From Prevotella sp. (lineage in GTDB: Bacteria > Bacteroidota > Bacteroidia > Bacteroidales > Bacteroidaceae): a stretch of DNA of 39,328 nucleotides. Below the pieces are notes generated by a model. That model saw only the letters and a program-made list of their open reading frames with translations, ran no database searches and had not been told where the DNA came from. Positions 24,487 through 32,367 of the stretch are shown here, in pieces (within the stretch, counting starts at the first letter, position 1; every line of letters begins with the position of its first letter). The position numbers and the translations under genes are program-made. The stretch is from NCBI GenBank assembly GCA_017619275.1, contig JAFZSR010000050.1, forward strand, positions 1-39,328, read 5' to 3'.

Positions 24487-24972
24487 ATGAACAAATATTT
24501 CTTATTCTGCCTCTTCGCCCTGCTGGGCGCTGTACAAGTGGTCGCAAGTCCTAGCATCTGTCTGCCGTGCACGATGACCAACGGTGAGTACAAGACAATC
24601 GTCTCACTCGGCGACAACAACAAACGCAACAAACCCAGTGCCGACTCGACCGCCATCGCCTCCGGCGCCACAAAAAAAGAGACCAGAGACTTAATTGTCT
24701 CAAACAAGTTTGACCTAAATAATGACGGCTATGTCAACATGACCGACGTAATCATCCTAGTAAACCACATACTAGGTAAGAGCACCTATGACGGGAATGC
24801 TGACCTCAACAACGACGAGGTTGTCAGCGTGGCTGATGTGGTGAAATTGGTGGACATCATACTTAACAAAACTGTTACCAAAGTCGAGGGTAACCTCAGC
24901 GAAATCACCTTTGACGGTGGCGGTAGCGGCCCTGCCCGCTCCCGCCAGCTCGATGACAACGACAACGAGTAA
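24487..24972 (+). CDS. Small secreted dockerin type I protein
   Basis: A 161-aa exported protein. ATG 24487 starts a signal peptide (MNKYFLFCLFALLGAVQVVA-S); the frame's TTG at 24481 is less likely. After a spacer, residues 74-128 form one dockerin type I domain: first calcium loop DLNNDGYVNMTD (76-87), helix VIILVNHILG, second loop DLNNDEVVSVAD (106-117), helix VVKLVDIILN. The second loop has Glu where Gly is usual. There is no catalytic or binding module, so the protein is little more than a dockerin. No cohesin gene is present here. It ends in an acidic tail. A terminator lies about 115 bp downstream. Confidence 0.82.
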   Translation: MNKYFLFCLFALLGAVQVVASPSICLPCTMTNGEYKTIVSLGDNNKRNKPSADSTAIASGATKKETRDLIVSNKFDLNNDGYVNMTDVIILVNHILGKSTYDGNADLNNDEVVSVADVVKLVDIILNKTVTKVEGNLSEITFDGGGSGPARSRQLDDNDNE

Positions 24973-25085
24973 ACTCCCTTGCCAGACGAAGGCTCATCTG
25001 CCATTCCGTATTCACTTCAAGCTTCGCAGCGGCTACTAAAGCCGATGAAGTGCTACATATTTGCGCCTGTTTTTGTGCCCTGTCA

Positions 25086-25134
25086 AAAAGAATCTCCGAA
25101 TCGCTTGGCGGTTCGGAGATTCTTTTGTATTTTT
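25086..25134 (+). terminator. Rho-independent terminator after the dockerin gene
   Basis: A perfect 15-bp stem, AAAAGAATCTCCGAA (25086-25100) with 25112-25126, and an 11-nt loop, followed by a T-rich stretch (TTTTGTATTTTTG). The A-run on the 5' side would also let it work on the opposite strand. Confidence 0.8.
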
Positions 25135-25135
25135 G
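25128..25135 (+). promoter_or_regulatory. -7 box (TATTTTTG) ahead of the antitoxin-like gene
   Basis: TATTTTTG matches TAnnTTTG and lies 27 nt ahead of ATG 25163, in the T-rich tail of the preceding terminator. If real, the start codon should be 25163 or later. Confidence 0.4.
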
Positions 25136-25162
25136 CTCCGACGAAGGAATAAGAAGAATGTG

Positions 25163-25471
25163 ATGATGAAAGAGAGAAACATCAATTCAACGATGCTCAA
25201 CCAAACGGCTCCTCCCAGTTTGCGTAAAAATGGATTCATCACCGAACTGCGCGACCTTGGAATGGAGGACACGATGTGGGTGATACGCTACATGCTTAAC
25301 CATTTAGAGGAACTTTTTGCTCCTGTTGCAGAGAAACCAAAATCACAAGAGAATCCCCTTGAAGCCTTGGACTTTTTGGGAAGCCTTATTAATAAAACAG
25401 GCAAGACCTCTCAACAGCTCATTGACGAGGGCATTGAAGAGAAACATGGCGCGTATGAGGCTATTCGTTGA
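25163..25471 (+). CDS. Putative antitoxin partner of a PIN toxin
   Basis: A 102-aa protein (MMKERNINSTMLNQTAPPSL...). I do not recognise a named family. Seen: a central GFITELRDLGMEDTMWVIRY segment and a C-terminal helical part ending EALDFLGSLINKTGKTSQQ...EEKHGAYEAIR. Its 3' end overlaps, in another frame, the start of a PIN-domain reading frame, the arrangement normal for antitoxin-toxin pairs, so an antitoxin role is inferred from position. Upstream in-frame sequence to 25061 crosses the terminator and the -7 box and is not used. ATG 25166 or 25193 are alternative starts. Confidence 0.55.
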   Translation: MMKERNINSTMLNQTAPPSLRKNGFITELRDLGMEDTMWVIRYMLNHLEELFAPVAEKPKSQENPLEALDFLGSLINKTGKTSQQLIDEGIEEKHGAYEAIR

Positions 25472-25692
25472 CACGAACATCATACTTGAGTATATTGAAC
25501 ATCGGCTCGAATATGCTCAATGCCATCTACAATGATGCTTTTATAGATGTGGAAGACAGCTTTCAGTATCAATGTGCATTGAATGGCAATTGCAACGTCC
25601 TACTTACCATTAACATTAACGATTTCAAGGAAGCAAGCCAGCAAAGAATGGAGACACTTACTCCACCTCAGTTTGTGGAAAAATACATGTAA
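25455..25692 (+). pseudogene. PIN-domain toxin remnant with internal deletion and frameshift
   Basis: The 5' part encodes MRLFVDTNIILEYIEHR, the classic start of a VapC-like PIN nuclease with its first active-site Asp. It stops at a TGA at 25533-25535. From about 25513, in the +1 frame, the sequence encodes AIYNDAFIDVEDSFQYQCAL and LLTININDFKEAS...PPQFVEKYM, the normal C-terminal third of a PIN domain with its D-x-x-D region. Roughly 70 middle residues, including the central acidic ligand, are missing. The toxin should therefore be inactive, while the antitoxin-like gene remains intact. Confidence 0.75.
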
Positions 25693-25803
25693 GAAGATTA
25701 ACCTGCAGACGTTGGCGTCGACACTTGTTATTCGACGGATAGGAATGTCCACAGGCCAAGCGAAGGGTAGTAAGCCATAGCAATGCACAGCAGAGCCAGT
25801 TCG

Positions 25804-25839
25804 AGCGGGGTGTCATGCACTACATAACACAGCCGCTCG
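25804..25839. other. Weak hairpin between converging genes
   Basis: GAGCGG (25804-25809) pairs with CCGCTC (25834-25839), with partial inner GTGT/ACAC pairing. It lies between the plus-strand PIN remnant and minus-strand queF and could be a weak terminator. No T-run follows directly. I see nothing else in 25693-25872. Confidence 0.35.
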
Positions 25840-25872
25840 GTTCTTGGGCCGTTATTTCCTCATTTCTTTTTT

Positions 25873-26334
25873 TCAGATGATGCTATGGTTCATCAGCCGC
25901 TGACGGGCCATCTCCTCGTACTTGGTGCCTGGGCGGCCGTAGTTGGCGAAGGGGTAGATGCTGATGCCGCCTCGGGGCAGAAAGAGCCCTATCACCTCAA
26001 TGTACTTCGGATCCATCAGGTGCACCAAATCCTTCATGATGACGTTGACGCAATCTTCGTGGAAGTCGCCGTGGTTGCGGAAGCTGAAGAGGTAGAGTTT
26101 CAGGCTCTTCGACTCCACCATACGCTCGCCCGGCATGTAGAGAATCTTGATCTCGGCAAAGTCGGGCTGGCCGGTGATGGGGCACAGGGTGGTGAACTCG
26201 GGGCAGTTGAACTGCACCCAGTAGTCGTTGTCGGGATGCTGGTTCTGGAAAGTCTCCAGCAGCGAGGGGTCGTAGTTCTGGGCGTAGTGCGTCTCGCGGC
26301 CCAGCAGCTGCAAGTGCTCGTTGTCTCTTGGCAT
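25873..26334 (-). CDS. queF: NADPH-dependent 7-cyano-7-deazaguanine reductase QueF
   Basis: Cytoplasmic enzyme of queuosine synthesis reducing preQ0 to preQ1. At 153 aa it is a short, single-domain (type I) QueF. Key residues visible: nucleophilic Cys51 in [13 protein letters not shown], Asp58 in the same block, the QueF motif ESKSLKLY (74-81) for NADPH binding, and HGDFHED (88-94), which supplies substrate-binding His/Glu. It is the last gene of a five-gene minus-strand cluster, 13 bp after a lipoprotein gene. No other queuosine gene is in the window. Confidence 0.95.
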   Translation of the reverse strand: MPRDNEHLQLLGRETHYAQNYDPSLLETFQNQHPDNDYWVQFNCPEFTTLCPITGQPDFAEIKILYMPGERMVESKSLKLYLFSFRNHGDFHEDCVNVIMKDLVHLMDPKYIEVIGLFLPRGGISIYPFANYGRPGTKYEEMARQRLMNHSII

Positions 26335-26347
26335 GGTTTTTAAGATG

Positions 26348-27481
26348 CTAATATTCGAAGGTATAGGTCACGTCTTGGGGCGATGCGCCGGGTTCTATGC
26401 GCTTCACGGTCAGCTGAGTCACGGCCTTGTTGGCATTGATGGTGGCCTCCACGTCGTATGTCACCTCCGGGCATTCCATACGGCTCAGGATGCTGGTGTT
26501 GCGGGTGAAGCGGAAGAGCGAGAGCAACTGATAGGGGTCGCATTGCTGTGCGCCAAAGACAAGCTGGTTGACGTCTATCGACTGGCAGCGGTTGTCGGCC
26601 TTCGAGTAGATCAGCTTCAGCTTCTGCAGCTCCGTCAGTCCATTGGCACGCAGCCCAATGCGCAGACTATCGGCGCAATGCAAACTGTCGGGCTCAAGGC
26701 TTTGACCACTCAGCTTGAAGGCATAGCAGCTCAACTGGCCGTTGGGGCTGTGGTGCTCAAGATTGAAAGCCAGATTGGTCGATACGGGCATGCCGTTGCT
26801 GTAATACTGGGCGTAGTAGGCAATGGTGTCGCCACTGCCGATGAGATTCAGCGGCTGATAGTCGGGGCCAAAGAAGCCGCGGAGCGCCTTGCCGTTGTCG
26901 GTGACGGTGACCACGCTGTCGCGATCGTCGTAGGTCAACCGCAGCTGACGCGAGAAAGTGGGGGTGCCGTCGGTGATGTTTAGCGAGGTGGGACGGTGCA
27001 GGTCGTCGTAGGCAAACTCAAAGCGCGAGCCGTCGCTGCCCGTGATGGTGCGCACATCGGCTGCCGAACCCAAGGTACCGTCGCCACGGGTGGCATACTG
27101 CCAGTAGACGAGGGTCGCCGAGCCATCGCCAGGATGGTCGGTGTCGCTGAAATAGAGCTGCACGCCGCGTCCTTGGCCCGTGGTGTTGGGTTCAAAGCTG
27201 AGCGGAATGCTATAAATGGTGTTGCCAAGCCCCGACGTGGTGGCAATCTTGCACCAACCATTATTGCCTCCGTCGCGTGTGAGGCTCCACTTGCCATAGC
27301 TGTAGAACACGATAGAATCAGTGGGGGTGTTGGCGTAGAGCATGTTAAGCACAGTACGAGGCTTGCCGAAGACGAATCCTGTCTGATAGGGCGATTCGTC
27401 GCTCAGGCACGAGGTCATGGCGACCATCGTCGTCATGCAAAGGGCCATGCCCGATAAGGTCTTGAAGACTCTTTTCATCAT
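26348..27481 (-). CDS. Hypothetical lipoprotein with YD/RHS-like motifs
   Basis: A 377-aa predicted lipoprotein; the start at 27481 ([11 protein letters not shown], or the next ATG at 27478) gives a proper signal peptide with lipobox AMTSC (Cys about 25). The open frame to 27628 overlaps the S4 gene and is rejected. The mature region carries [19 protein letters not shown] and [19 protein letters not shown], resembling YD/RHS-type beta repeats and the DUF4595-like lipoproteins of Bacteroidales; I cannot name it firmly. It is embedded between the S4-domain gene (28 bp) and queF (13 bp), probably co-transcribed without a clear functional link. Confidence 0.65.
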   Translation of the reverse strand: MMKRVFKTLSGMALCMTTMVAMTSCLSDESPYQTGFVFGKPRTVLNMLYANTPTDSIVFYSYGKWSLTRDGGNNGWCKIATTSGLGNTIYSIPLSFEPNTTGQGRGVQLYFSDTDHPGDGSATLVYWQYATRGDGTLGSAADVRTITGSDGSRFEFAYDDLHRPTSLNITDGTPTFSRQLRLTYDDRDSVVTVTDNGKALRGFFGPDYQPLNLIGSGDTIAYYAQYYSNGMPVSTNLAFNLEHHSPNGQLSCYAFKLSGQSLEPDSLHCADSLRIGLRANGLTELQKLKLIYSKADNRCQSIDVNQLVFGAQQCDPYQLLSLFRFTRNTSILSRMECPEVTYDVEATINANKAVTQLTVKRIEPGASPQDVTYTFEY

Positions 27482-27509
27482 TTCAAAAAATATAATGTTG
27501 ATAGCAAAA

Positions 27510-27938
27510 TCATTCTTCGTCGTCCCAGTCTTCGAAGCTGAAGTCGCCAAAGCCCTCCATCGACGGCCCCACGAAAGCGTCCATCTGCCGACGGTCTTTC
27601 TTGGTGGGACGCCCAGTGCCACGGGCACGGTCGACGAAGCCGCTGATGCGATTCATCTCCAGCAGGTCGTATTGGTCCTGAGGCGTTATGTTCTCATAGA
27701 TTTCTGGCAGCAGCTTGGCGCCCACGCGCTGCTCGATGGGCTTCAGCAACCGGAAGCTGAAGGTGACGGGCGGCTTGCGCACACTCACCACGTCGTCGGC
27801 TTTCACCATGCGCGAGGGCTTCACGTTCACGCCGTTCACAGCCACGCGACCGTTCTTGCAGGCATCGGCAGCGATGGTGCGCGTCTTGAAGATGCGGGCC
27901 GACCAGAGCCACTTGTCAATACGGGCTTCGGTGTTCAT
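27510..27938 (-). CDS. S4-domain RNA-binding protein (Hsp15/HslR-like)
   Basis: A 142-aa protein with an N-terminal S4 RNA-binding domain: RIDKWLWSARIFKTRTIAADACKNGRVAVNGVNVKPSR (about 6-43). HslR-type proteins bind the 50S subunit carrying stalled nascent chains and assist recycling. The C-terminal half is charged, with RGTGRPTKKDRRQ and an acidic FEDWDDEE end typical of Bacteroidetes versions. ATG 27938 overlaps the pth stop by 4 bp, so translation coupling is likely, and pairing with peptidyl-tRNA hydrolase fits a role in rescuing stalled ribosomes. Confidence 0.88.
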   Translation of the reverse strand: MNTEARIDKWLWSARIFKTRTIAADACKNGRVAVNGVNVKPSRMVKADDVVSVRKPPVTFSFRLLKPIEQRVGAKLLPEIYENITPQDQYDLLEMNRISGFVDRARGTGRPTKKDRRQMDAFVGPSMEGFGDFSFEDWDDEE

Positions 27939-28555
27939 GGGGTAGGTGAGGTAGGTTGAGTAGGTGTGGTAGGGGGAGTAGGTTTCTTCTTACTAAGCTT
28001 GTTGTATTGGTTCATGGTGATGTCGATGCCGGCCAGCACGAAGCTCTCAATAATCTTCACGCCGAGGTCGATAGCAGGTTGCAACAAGTCGAGTTCATCC
28101 TGCGAGAAGCTGCCCAGCACCCAGTTGATTTGTCCGCCCATCGGATAATCGGCGCCGATGCCCATACGGAGCCGGGCATACTGCTGCCCGATGAGTTGCT
28201 GGATGTGGCCCAATCCGTTGTGGCCGCCATTGCTGCCGCTGGCCTTCAACCGAAACTGCCCCAGCGGCAGTGCCACGTCGTCGCTCACCACGAGCAGACG
28301 CTGCTGGTCGATGTTCTCCTTGCCCAGCCAGTAGCGGACGGCGTTGCCACTCAGGTTCATATAGGTTGTGGGCTTCAACATGAACACTTTGCGACCGCGC
28401 AAAGAAGTTTCGGCCACGAAGCCATAACGGCGGTCGCTGAAAACGGAGTTGGATGCCTTCGCAAAAGCATCCAACACCATGAATCCTGCATTGTGGCGGG
28501 TATGGGCGTACTCGTCGCCCGGATTCCCCAGTCCAACAATCAAATATTTGTCCAT
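27935..28555 (-). CDS. pth: Peptidyl-tRNA hydrolase
   Basis: Cytoplasmic esterase that frees tRNA from prematurely released peptidyl-tRNA. Family features: YLIVGLGNPGDEYAHTRHNAGF (4-25) with the catalytic His of TRHNAG, KPTTYMNLSG with the conserved Asn, VVSDDVALPLGQFRLK with the conserved Asp, and GSNGGHNGLGHI. The core ends near residue 187. The last about 20 residues are Pro/Thr-rich (PTPPTTPTQPTSPTP) and come from a GTAGGT-like simple repeat at about 27940-27980, which looks like a recent extension. It lies 3 bp after rplY and overlaps the S4 gene by 4 bp. Confidence 0.95.
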   Translation of the reverse strand: MDKYLIVGLGNPGDEYAHTRHNAGFMVLDAFAKASNSVFSDRRYGFVAETSLRGRKVFMLKPTTYMNLSGNAVRYWLGKENIDQQRLLVVSDDVALPLGQFRLKASGSNGGHNGLGHIQQLIGQQYARLRMGIGADYPMGGQINWVLGSFSQDELDLLQPAIDLGVKIIESFVLAGIDITMNQYNKLSKKKPTPPTTPTQPTSPTP

Positions 28556-28558
28556 ATA

Positions 28559-29158
28559 TTACTCTGCGGCGGCAGCGGCAGCGGCCGACTTCGAGGCGCG
28601 CGTCTCCTTCACCGAGCAGACGACCACCTGAGCGGGAGTAGCCAGCGTGAGGCCCTCGAAGCTCAGCTCGCCCACCTTGATGGCCTTACCCAGACCAAGG
28701 TTGGTGACGTCGATTTCGAGCACTTCGGGAATGTTCCTGTAGGGAGCGGTGACATCAATCTTGCGAATGCTGAGGTTCAGCTTACCACCATCGCGCACAC
28801 CCTGAGCCAGTCCGTTCAGCTTCACGGGGATACCCACGGTGATGTCCTTCTCCTCGGTCACTTCATAGAAGTCAGCGTGCAGCAGGGCGTCAGTCACGGG
28901 ATGGAACTGCAACTCCTTGATGATGGACTTGCGAACCTTGCCATCGATGTTGAGTTCAACCACATAAACATGGGGAGAATAAACAGCCTTGCGCAGTTCT
29001 ACGAAGGGAGCGGCGAATGCCAATGCCTTGGGCAGACCCTTCTCGTCTCTTTCCTCACCATACAGGTTGCAGGGCACCAAGCCCTCCTTGCGCATCAGTT
29101 TCGAGGCTTTCTTGCCTGTGGTCTCGCGCTGCTGACCATTGATCACAATTTCTTTCAT
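28559..29158 (-). CDS. rplY: 50S ribosomal protein L25 (CTC/TL5 form)
   Basis: A 199-aa protein of the long L25/Ctc form that binds 5S rRNA. The N-terminal L25 domain spans about 1-95 (RETTGKKASKLMRKEGLVPCNLYG; FHPVTDALLHADFYEV), and the C-terminal TL5 domain about 100-185 (IPVKLNGLAQGVRDGGKL; EVLEIDVTNLGLGKAIKVGEL). It ends in a short poly-Ala tail (about eight Ala). It heads the minus-strand cluster with pth, the S4 protein, a lipoprotein and queF; the -7 box lies about 80 nt upstream. Confidence 0.95.
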   Translation of the reverse strand: MKEIVINGQQRETTGKKASKLMRKEGLVPCNLYGEERDEKGLPKALAFAAPFVELRKAVYSPHVYVVELNIDGKVRKSIIKELQFHPVTDALLHADFYEVTEEKDITVGIPVKLNGLAQGVRDGGKLNLSIRKIDVTAPYRNIPEVLEIDVTNLGLGKAIKVGELSFEGLTLATPAQVVVCSVKETRASKSAAAAAAAE

Positions 29159-29239
29159 AACGTTTGTGTTACTCTAAATTAAGTTGTTTGAAAATGATTT
29201 GTTTCGACTTAATTCGCCATCACACGAAAAAAGCGGGTG

Positions 29240-29247
29240 CAAAGGTA
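29240..29247 (-). promoter_or_regulatory. -7 box for the rplY operon
   Basis: TACCTTTG on the minus strand, inside GTACCTTTGCACCCGC (29233-29248), a 16-mer identical to the one at the rpsF promoter (39313-39328). No TTTG -33 sits at 19-nt spacing. Upstream are four TGATAAA-type units (about 29257-29280). Confidence 0.7.
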
Positions 29248-29308
29248 CAAAATAAAATGATAAATGATAAATGATAAATGTTTTTTTTTCAAAAAAACCT
29301 TCTTTTTC

Positions 29309-29339
29309 TTGTGTAATATTGGAAAAATAGCTAATTTTG
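29309..29339 (+). promoter_or_regulatory. Promoter for the nusB operon
   Basis: TTGT (-33, 29309-29312), a 19-nt spacer and TAATTTTG (-7, 29332-29339), 24 nt before ATG 29364. The spacing fits the Bacteroidetes consensus; the -33 is weak. Confidence 0.6.
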
Positions 29340-29363
29340 CACTCACAAACTATAGCAGACTAA

Positions 29364-30341
29364 ATGATAAACAGAGAAATCATACGCATCAAGATTGTTC
29401 AGTTAACCTACGCTTACTATCAAAACGGTAACAAGAACATTGACACGGCAGAGAAGGAGCTCTTTTTCAGCCTCTCGAAAGCTTACGACCTCTACAACCA
29501 TCTGCTCTCGCTCATCGTGGGCATCACCAAGGAGGCACGTCGCCGCTTGGAGGTGCTGCAGGCTAAGGCACGCCGAGAGGGCAAGCCCGAACCGTCGCAG
29601 AAGTTTGCCTTCAACCGCTTTGCCCTGCAGCTGGAGAACAACAAGCAGCTGTGCGAGTTCCAGGAAACACAGAAACGCTCATGGGCCGACGAGGCCGAGT
29701 TCGTGGGCAAGCTGCTGGAACTGATGGAGCAAAGCCAGACATACAAGGACTACATGGCCGACGAGAACGATAGCTACGAGGCCGACCGCGAAGTGTGGCG
29801 CCGACTCTACCGCACCTTCATACAAGAGAACGATGACCTGGACCAGCTGCTGGAAGAGCAGAGCCTCTATTGGAACGACGACAAGGAAGTGGTCGACACC
29901 TTCGTGTTGAAAACCATCAAGCGCTTTGAAGAGAAGAACGGTTCGAAGCAGGAGCTGCTGCCCGAATACGACTCGGAAGAAGAGAAGGACTATGCCCGCA
30001 AGCTGTTCCGCGCCACCATCATGAACGCCGATGAATACCAGCGCTACATGAGCGAGGCATCGTTCAACTGGGATTTCTCGCGCCTGGCCTACATGGATGT
30101 CATCATCATGCAGATTGCCATTGCCGAGATGCTCACCTTCCCCAGCATCCCCCTCAGCGTCACCATCAACGAATTTGTCGACCTGGCCAAAATCTACAGC
30201 ACGCCACGCAGCTACGGCTATATCAACGGCATGCTCGACGGCATTGCACGCCACCTCATCCGCCAGCGCCGACTGTTGAAACGGATCGACAATCCCAAGA
30301 ACGCTCCAAAGGCCGACGACACCCCAGCCGAAAAACAATAA
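29364..30341 (+). CDS. nusB: Transcription antitermination factor NusB (long Bacteroidetes form)
   Basis: A 325-aa protein, about twice the length of E. coli NusB as is normal in Bacteroidetes. The N-terminus MINREIIRIKIVQLTYAYYQ corresponds to the first NusB helix. The conserved C-terminal NusB core is at about 225-310: ASFNWDFSRLAYMDVIIMQIAIAEML, PSIPLSVTINEFVDLAKIYST and YGYINGMLDGIARHL. The middle is an acidic helical insertion. With NusE it should bind boxA RNA and promote rRNA antitermination. It leads the nusB-yajC-ybbR-coaE-DUF5606 cluster, an arrangement familiar from Bacteroidales. Confidence 0.93.
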   Translation: MINREIIRIKIVQLTYAYYQNGNKNIDTAEKELFFSLSKAYDLYNHLLSLIVGITKEARRRLEVLQAKARREGKPEPSQKFAFNRFALQLENNKQLCEFQETQKRSWADEAEFVGKLLELMEQSQTYKDYMADENDSYEADREVWRRLYRTFIQENDDLDQLLEEQSLYWNDDKEVVDTFVLKTIKRFEEKNGSKQELLPEYDSEEEKDYARKLFRATIMNADEYQRYMSEASFNWDFSRLAYMDVIIMQIAIAEMLTFPSIPLSVTINEFVDLAKIYSTPRSYGYINGMLDGIARHLIRQRRLLKRIDNPKNAPKADDTPAEKQ

Positions 30342-30365
30342 ACAACATAAAGCATCAACACTACA

Positions 30366-30680
30366 ATGACAAACATTCTTTTACAAGCCCAGCAGGGCGG
30401 AGGCGGCATGATGATGCTGCTGATGATGGTGGCCATCTTCGCCATCATGTACTTTTTCATGATTCGTCCGCAGCAGAAGCAGCAGAAAGAAATCAGAAAT
30501 TTCCAGAACCAACTGGCCGAAGGCATGTCCGTGATAGTGGGCAGCGGCATCTATGGCACCGTGAAGAGTGTTGACCTGAGCCGCAACACCGTCGACGTGA
30601 AGATTGCCAAAGACACCGTCATCACCGTGGCCAAGACCGCTGTGTTCCGCGACATGTCGAACATCCCCGTGCAGAAGTAA
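30366..30680 (+). CDS. yajC: Sec translocon accessory subunit YajC
   Basis: A 104-aa inner-membrane protein that associates with SecDF. One N-terminal membrane helix (MMMLLMMVAIFAIMYFFMI, about 15-33) is followed by the signature RPQQKQQKEIRNFQNQL and a small beta-rich cytoplasmic domain (GMSVIVGSGIYGTVKSVD). It lies 24 bp after nusB and 15 bp before the YbbR-like gene. Confidence 0.95.
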   Translation: MTNILLQAQQGGGGMMMLLMMVAIFAIMYFFMIRPQQKQQKEIRNFQNQLAEGMSVIVGSGIYGTVKSVDLSRNTVDVKIAKDTVITVAKTAVFRDMSNIPVQK

Positions 30681-30695
30681 ACCCCGCAAGCACTG

Positions 30696-31676
30696 ATGGG
30701 CAGCTTCTTCAATGATATCAGGCGTAACCTGTTTGGCTGGCTGGGCAGGGAATTCCTGATATTTCTGTTTTTCCTCGCCGTGGCTGGCATCTTCTGGTTG
30801 TTGACTACGCTCAACGACAACTTCGAGCAGGAGCTGAAGATGCCCGTGAGATTGGTCAACGTGCCAAAGAACGTGGTCATCACATCGGGCGAGGACGACA
30901 CGCTGCGCGTCACCGTGCGCGACAAGGGCATCAGCCTCATCACCTATCTCTACAAGGACCAACAGCCCACCATCAACATCGATTTCAACCGCTATGCCCG
31001 TGCCGACGGCAGCGGCAGCGTGCCAGCCAGCGACCTGCTGCGACTGGCCGACATGCATCTGCCCGCATCGGCCCAGGCCATCGGCGTGAAACCCGATGCC
31101 GAGCACTTCACCTACAACAACGGCGAGCGCAAGAAGGTACCTGTGGCCTACCGTGGCAAGGTGGAGCCCGATATGCGCTACTTCATCTCCGACATCCACT
31201 ATTCGCCCGACAGCGTTACCATCTACGCCTCGGAGAGAAAGCTCGACAGCATCGCCAAGGTCTATACCGAGCCTATCCAAGGCAAAGGTTTTCGCGATTC
31301 GCTCGTTGCCACTGCACAGCTACAGGGCATCGACGGCGTGAAGATGGTGCCCAACCAAGTGATGGTGTCCTTCTACACCGACATGCTCACCGAGGTAAGC
31401 ATCAGCGATGTGCCCGTGGTGGGCATCAACATGCCCGAAGGCAAGGTGCTACGCACATTCCCCTCGAAGCTGAGCGTGAGTTTCGTCACTGGCATGAAGA
31501 GCTACCAGCACATGACAGCCGCCGACTTCCTCATCGTGGCCGACTACAACGAACTGGGCAACGACTCTTCGGCACAGTGCAACGTCTACCTGCGACAGCA
31601 GCCCGCCGACATTCAGCGTGTCAGGCTGGAGCGCAACAAGGTGGACTATCTCATAGAAGTGAGAGGTGAGAAGTGA
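30696..31676 (+). CDS. YbbR-like domain protein
   Basis: A 326-aa membrane-anchored protein: one N-terminal transmembrane helix ([20 protein letters not shown], about 20-39), then extracytoplasmic YbbR-like beta repeats ([23 protein letters not shown]...[25 protein letters not shown]). In other phyla YbbR (CdaR) proteins regulate cyclic-di-AMP synthase, but no cdaA is adjacent here. The last codons (EVRGEK) and the TGA are formed by the first units of a heptanucleotide tandem repeat, so the C-terminus may differ between strains. A 73-bp gap made of that repeat separates it from coaE. Confidence 0.85.
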   Translation: MGSFFNDIRRNLFGWLGREFLIFLFFLAVAGIFWLLTTLNDNFEQELKMPVRLVNVPKNVVITSGEDDTLRVTVRDKGISLITYLYKDQQPTINIDFNRYARADGSGSVPASDLLRLADMHLPASAQAIGVKPDAEHFTYNNGERKKVPVAYRGKVEPDMRYFISDIHYSPDSVTIYASERKLDSIAKVYTEPIQGKGFRDSLVATAQLQGIDGVKMVPNQVMVSFYTDMLTEVSISDVPVVGINMPEGKVLRTFPSKLSVSFVTGMKSYQHMTAADFLIVADYNELGNDSSAQCNVYLRQQPADIQRVRLERNKVDYLIEVRGEK

Positions 31677-31749
31677 GAGGTGAGAGGTGAGAGGTGAGAA
31701 GTGAGAAGTGAGAGGTGAGAAGTGAGAGGTGAGAGGTGAGAAGTAAGTA
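31659..31749. repeat. Heptanucleotide tandem repeat (GTGAGAR) x12
   Basis: Twelve consecutive GTGAGAG/GTGAGAA units (31659-31742) plus a degenerate GTAAGTA. It spans the ybbR-like stop codon and runs up to the coaE ATG at 31750. A 7-bp unit read as codons gives a TGA in every frame within 21 bp, so length changes would always end translation soon after entering the array. The minus strand stays open through it, which creates long false reading frames. Confidence 0.95.
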
Positions 31750-32331
31750 ATGATGGACGGATACATAGCCATTACGGGAGGCATTGGCAGCGGCAAGAGT
31801 TTCGTGTGCCGCTTGTTGGAAGAGCGGGGCATCAGCATCTACGACTGTGATGCTGCCGCTAAGCGTTTGATGCGCACCTCCCCCACCCTGCGCCGGCAGC
31901 TGGAGAGGCTCATCCCTGGTAGCACATCGCCCAACACAGCGGCGGGAAGCCTCGACAAGGCCGTCATTGCCCGCTTCCTTTTGGCTTCTGAGGAGAACGC
32001 ACGCGCCATCGACGACCTCGTTCATCCCGCCGTGGCCCGCGATTTCAAGCGCAGCAGACTGCAATGGCTCGAGAGCGCCATCCTCTTCCAGTCGGGATTC
32101 CACCATCGCGTTGACTTCAGCCACATCATCGCCGTCACCGCCCCCCAAGAGGTACGCTTGCAGCGCGTCATGGCTCGCGACGGCATCAGCCACGAAAAGG
32201 CACTGGAGTGGATGGCCCGCCAATGGCCCGAAGAAGAAATCGTGAAGCTGGCCGACTATGTCATCGTGAACGACGGCATTCAGCCCCTGCAACCACAAAT
32301 CGATGCCATCCTCGGCTCTCTCTCCATGTAA
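31750..32331 (+). CDS. coaE: Dephospho-CoA kinase
   Basis: A 193-aa cytoplasmic enzyme for the last step of coenzyme A synthesis (ATP-dependent 3'-phosphorylation of dephospho-CoA). Walker A loop GGIGSGKS (about 10-17), CoA-binding region [10 protein letters not shown] (about 32-41), lid motif HPAVARDF (about 91-98), [16 protein letters not shown] (about 128-143) and the C-terminal ADYVIVND. The start follows immediately after the GTGAGAR array; ATG 31753 is an alternative to 31750. Confidence 0.95.
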   Translation: MMDGYIAITGGIGSGKSFVCRLLEERGISIYDCDAAAKRLMRTSPTLRRQLERLIPGSTSPNTAAGSLDKAVIARFLLASEENARAIDDLVHPAVARDFKRSRLQWLESAILFQSGFHHRVDFSHIIAVTAPQEVRLQRVMARDGISHEKALEWMARQWPEEEIVKLADYVIVNDGIQPLQPQIDAILGSLSM

Positions 32332-32332
32332 C

Positions 32333-32358
32333 CCCATTAAACCCATTAACCCCATTAA
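32333..32358. repeat. Three 9-bp CCCATTAA units
   Basis: CCCATTAA occurs at 32333, 32342 and 32351, filling the gap between coaE and the DUF5606 gene. Confidence 0.85.
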
Positions 32359-32367
32359 ATAAAAATC

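Noticed and set aside
25693-25872. Possible tRNA or small RNA after the PIN remnant
   Set aside because: Only a short hairpin (25804-25839) was found; no cloverleaf or T-loop sequence.
28559-28595. Triplet-like GCGGCA repeats at the rplY 3' end as a regulatory repeat
   Set aside because: They simply encode the poly-Ala tail of L25; no sign of a separate function.
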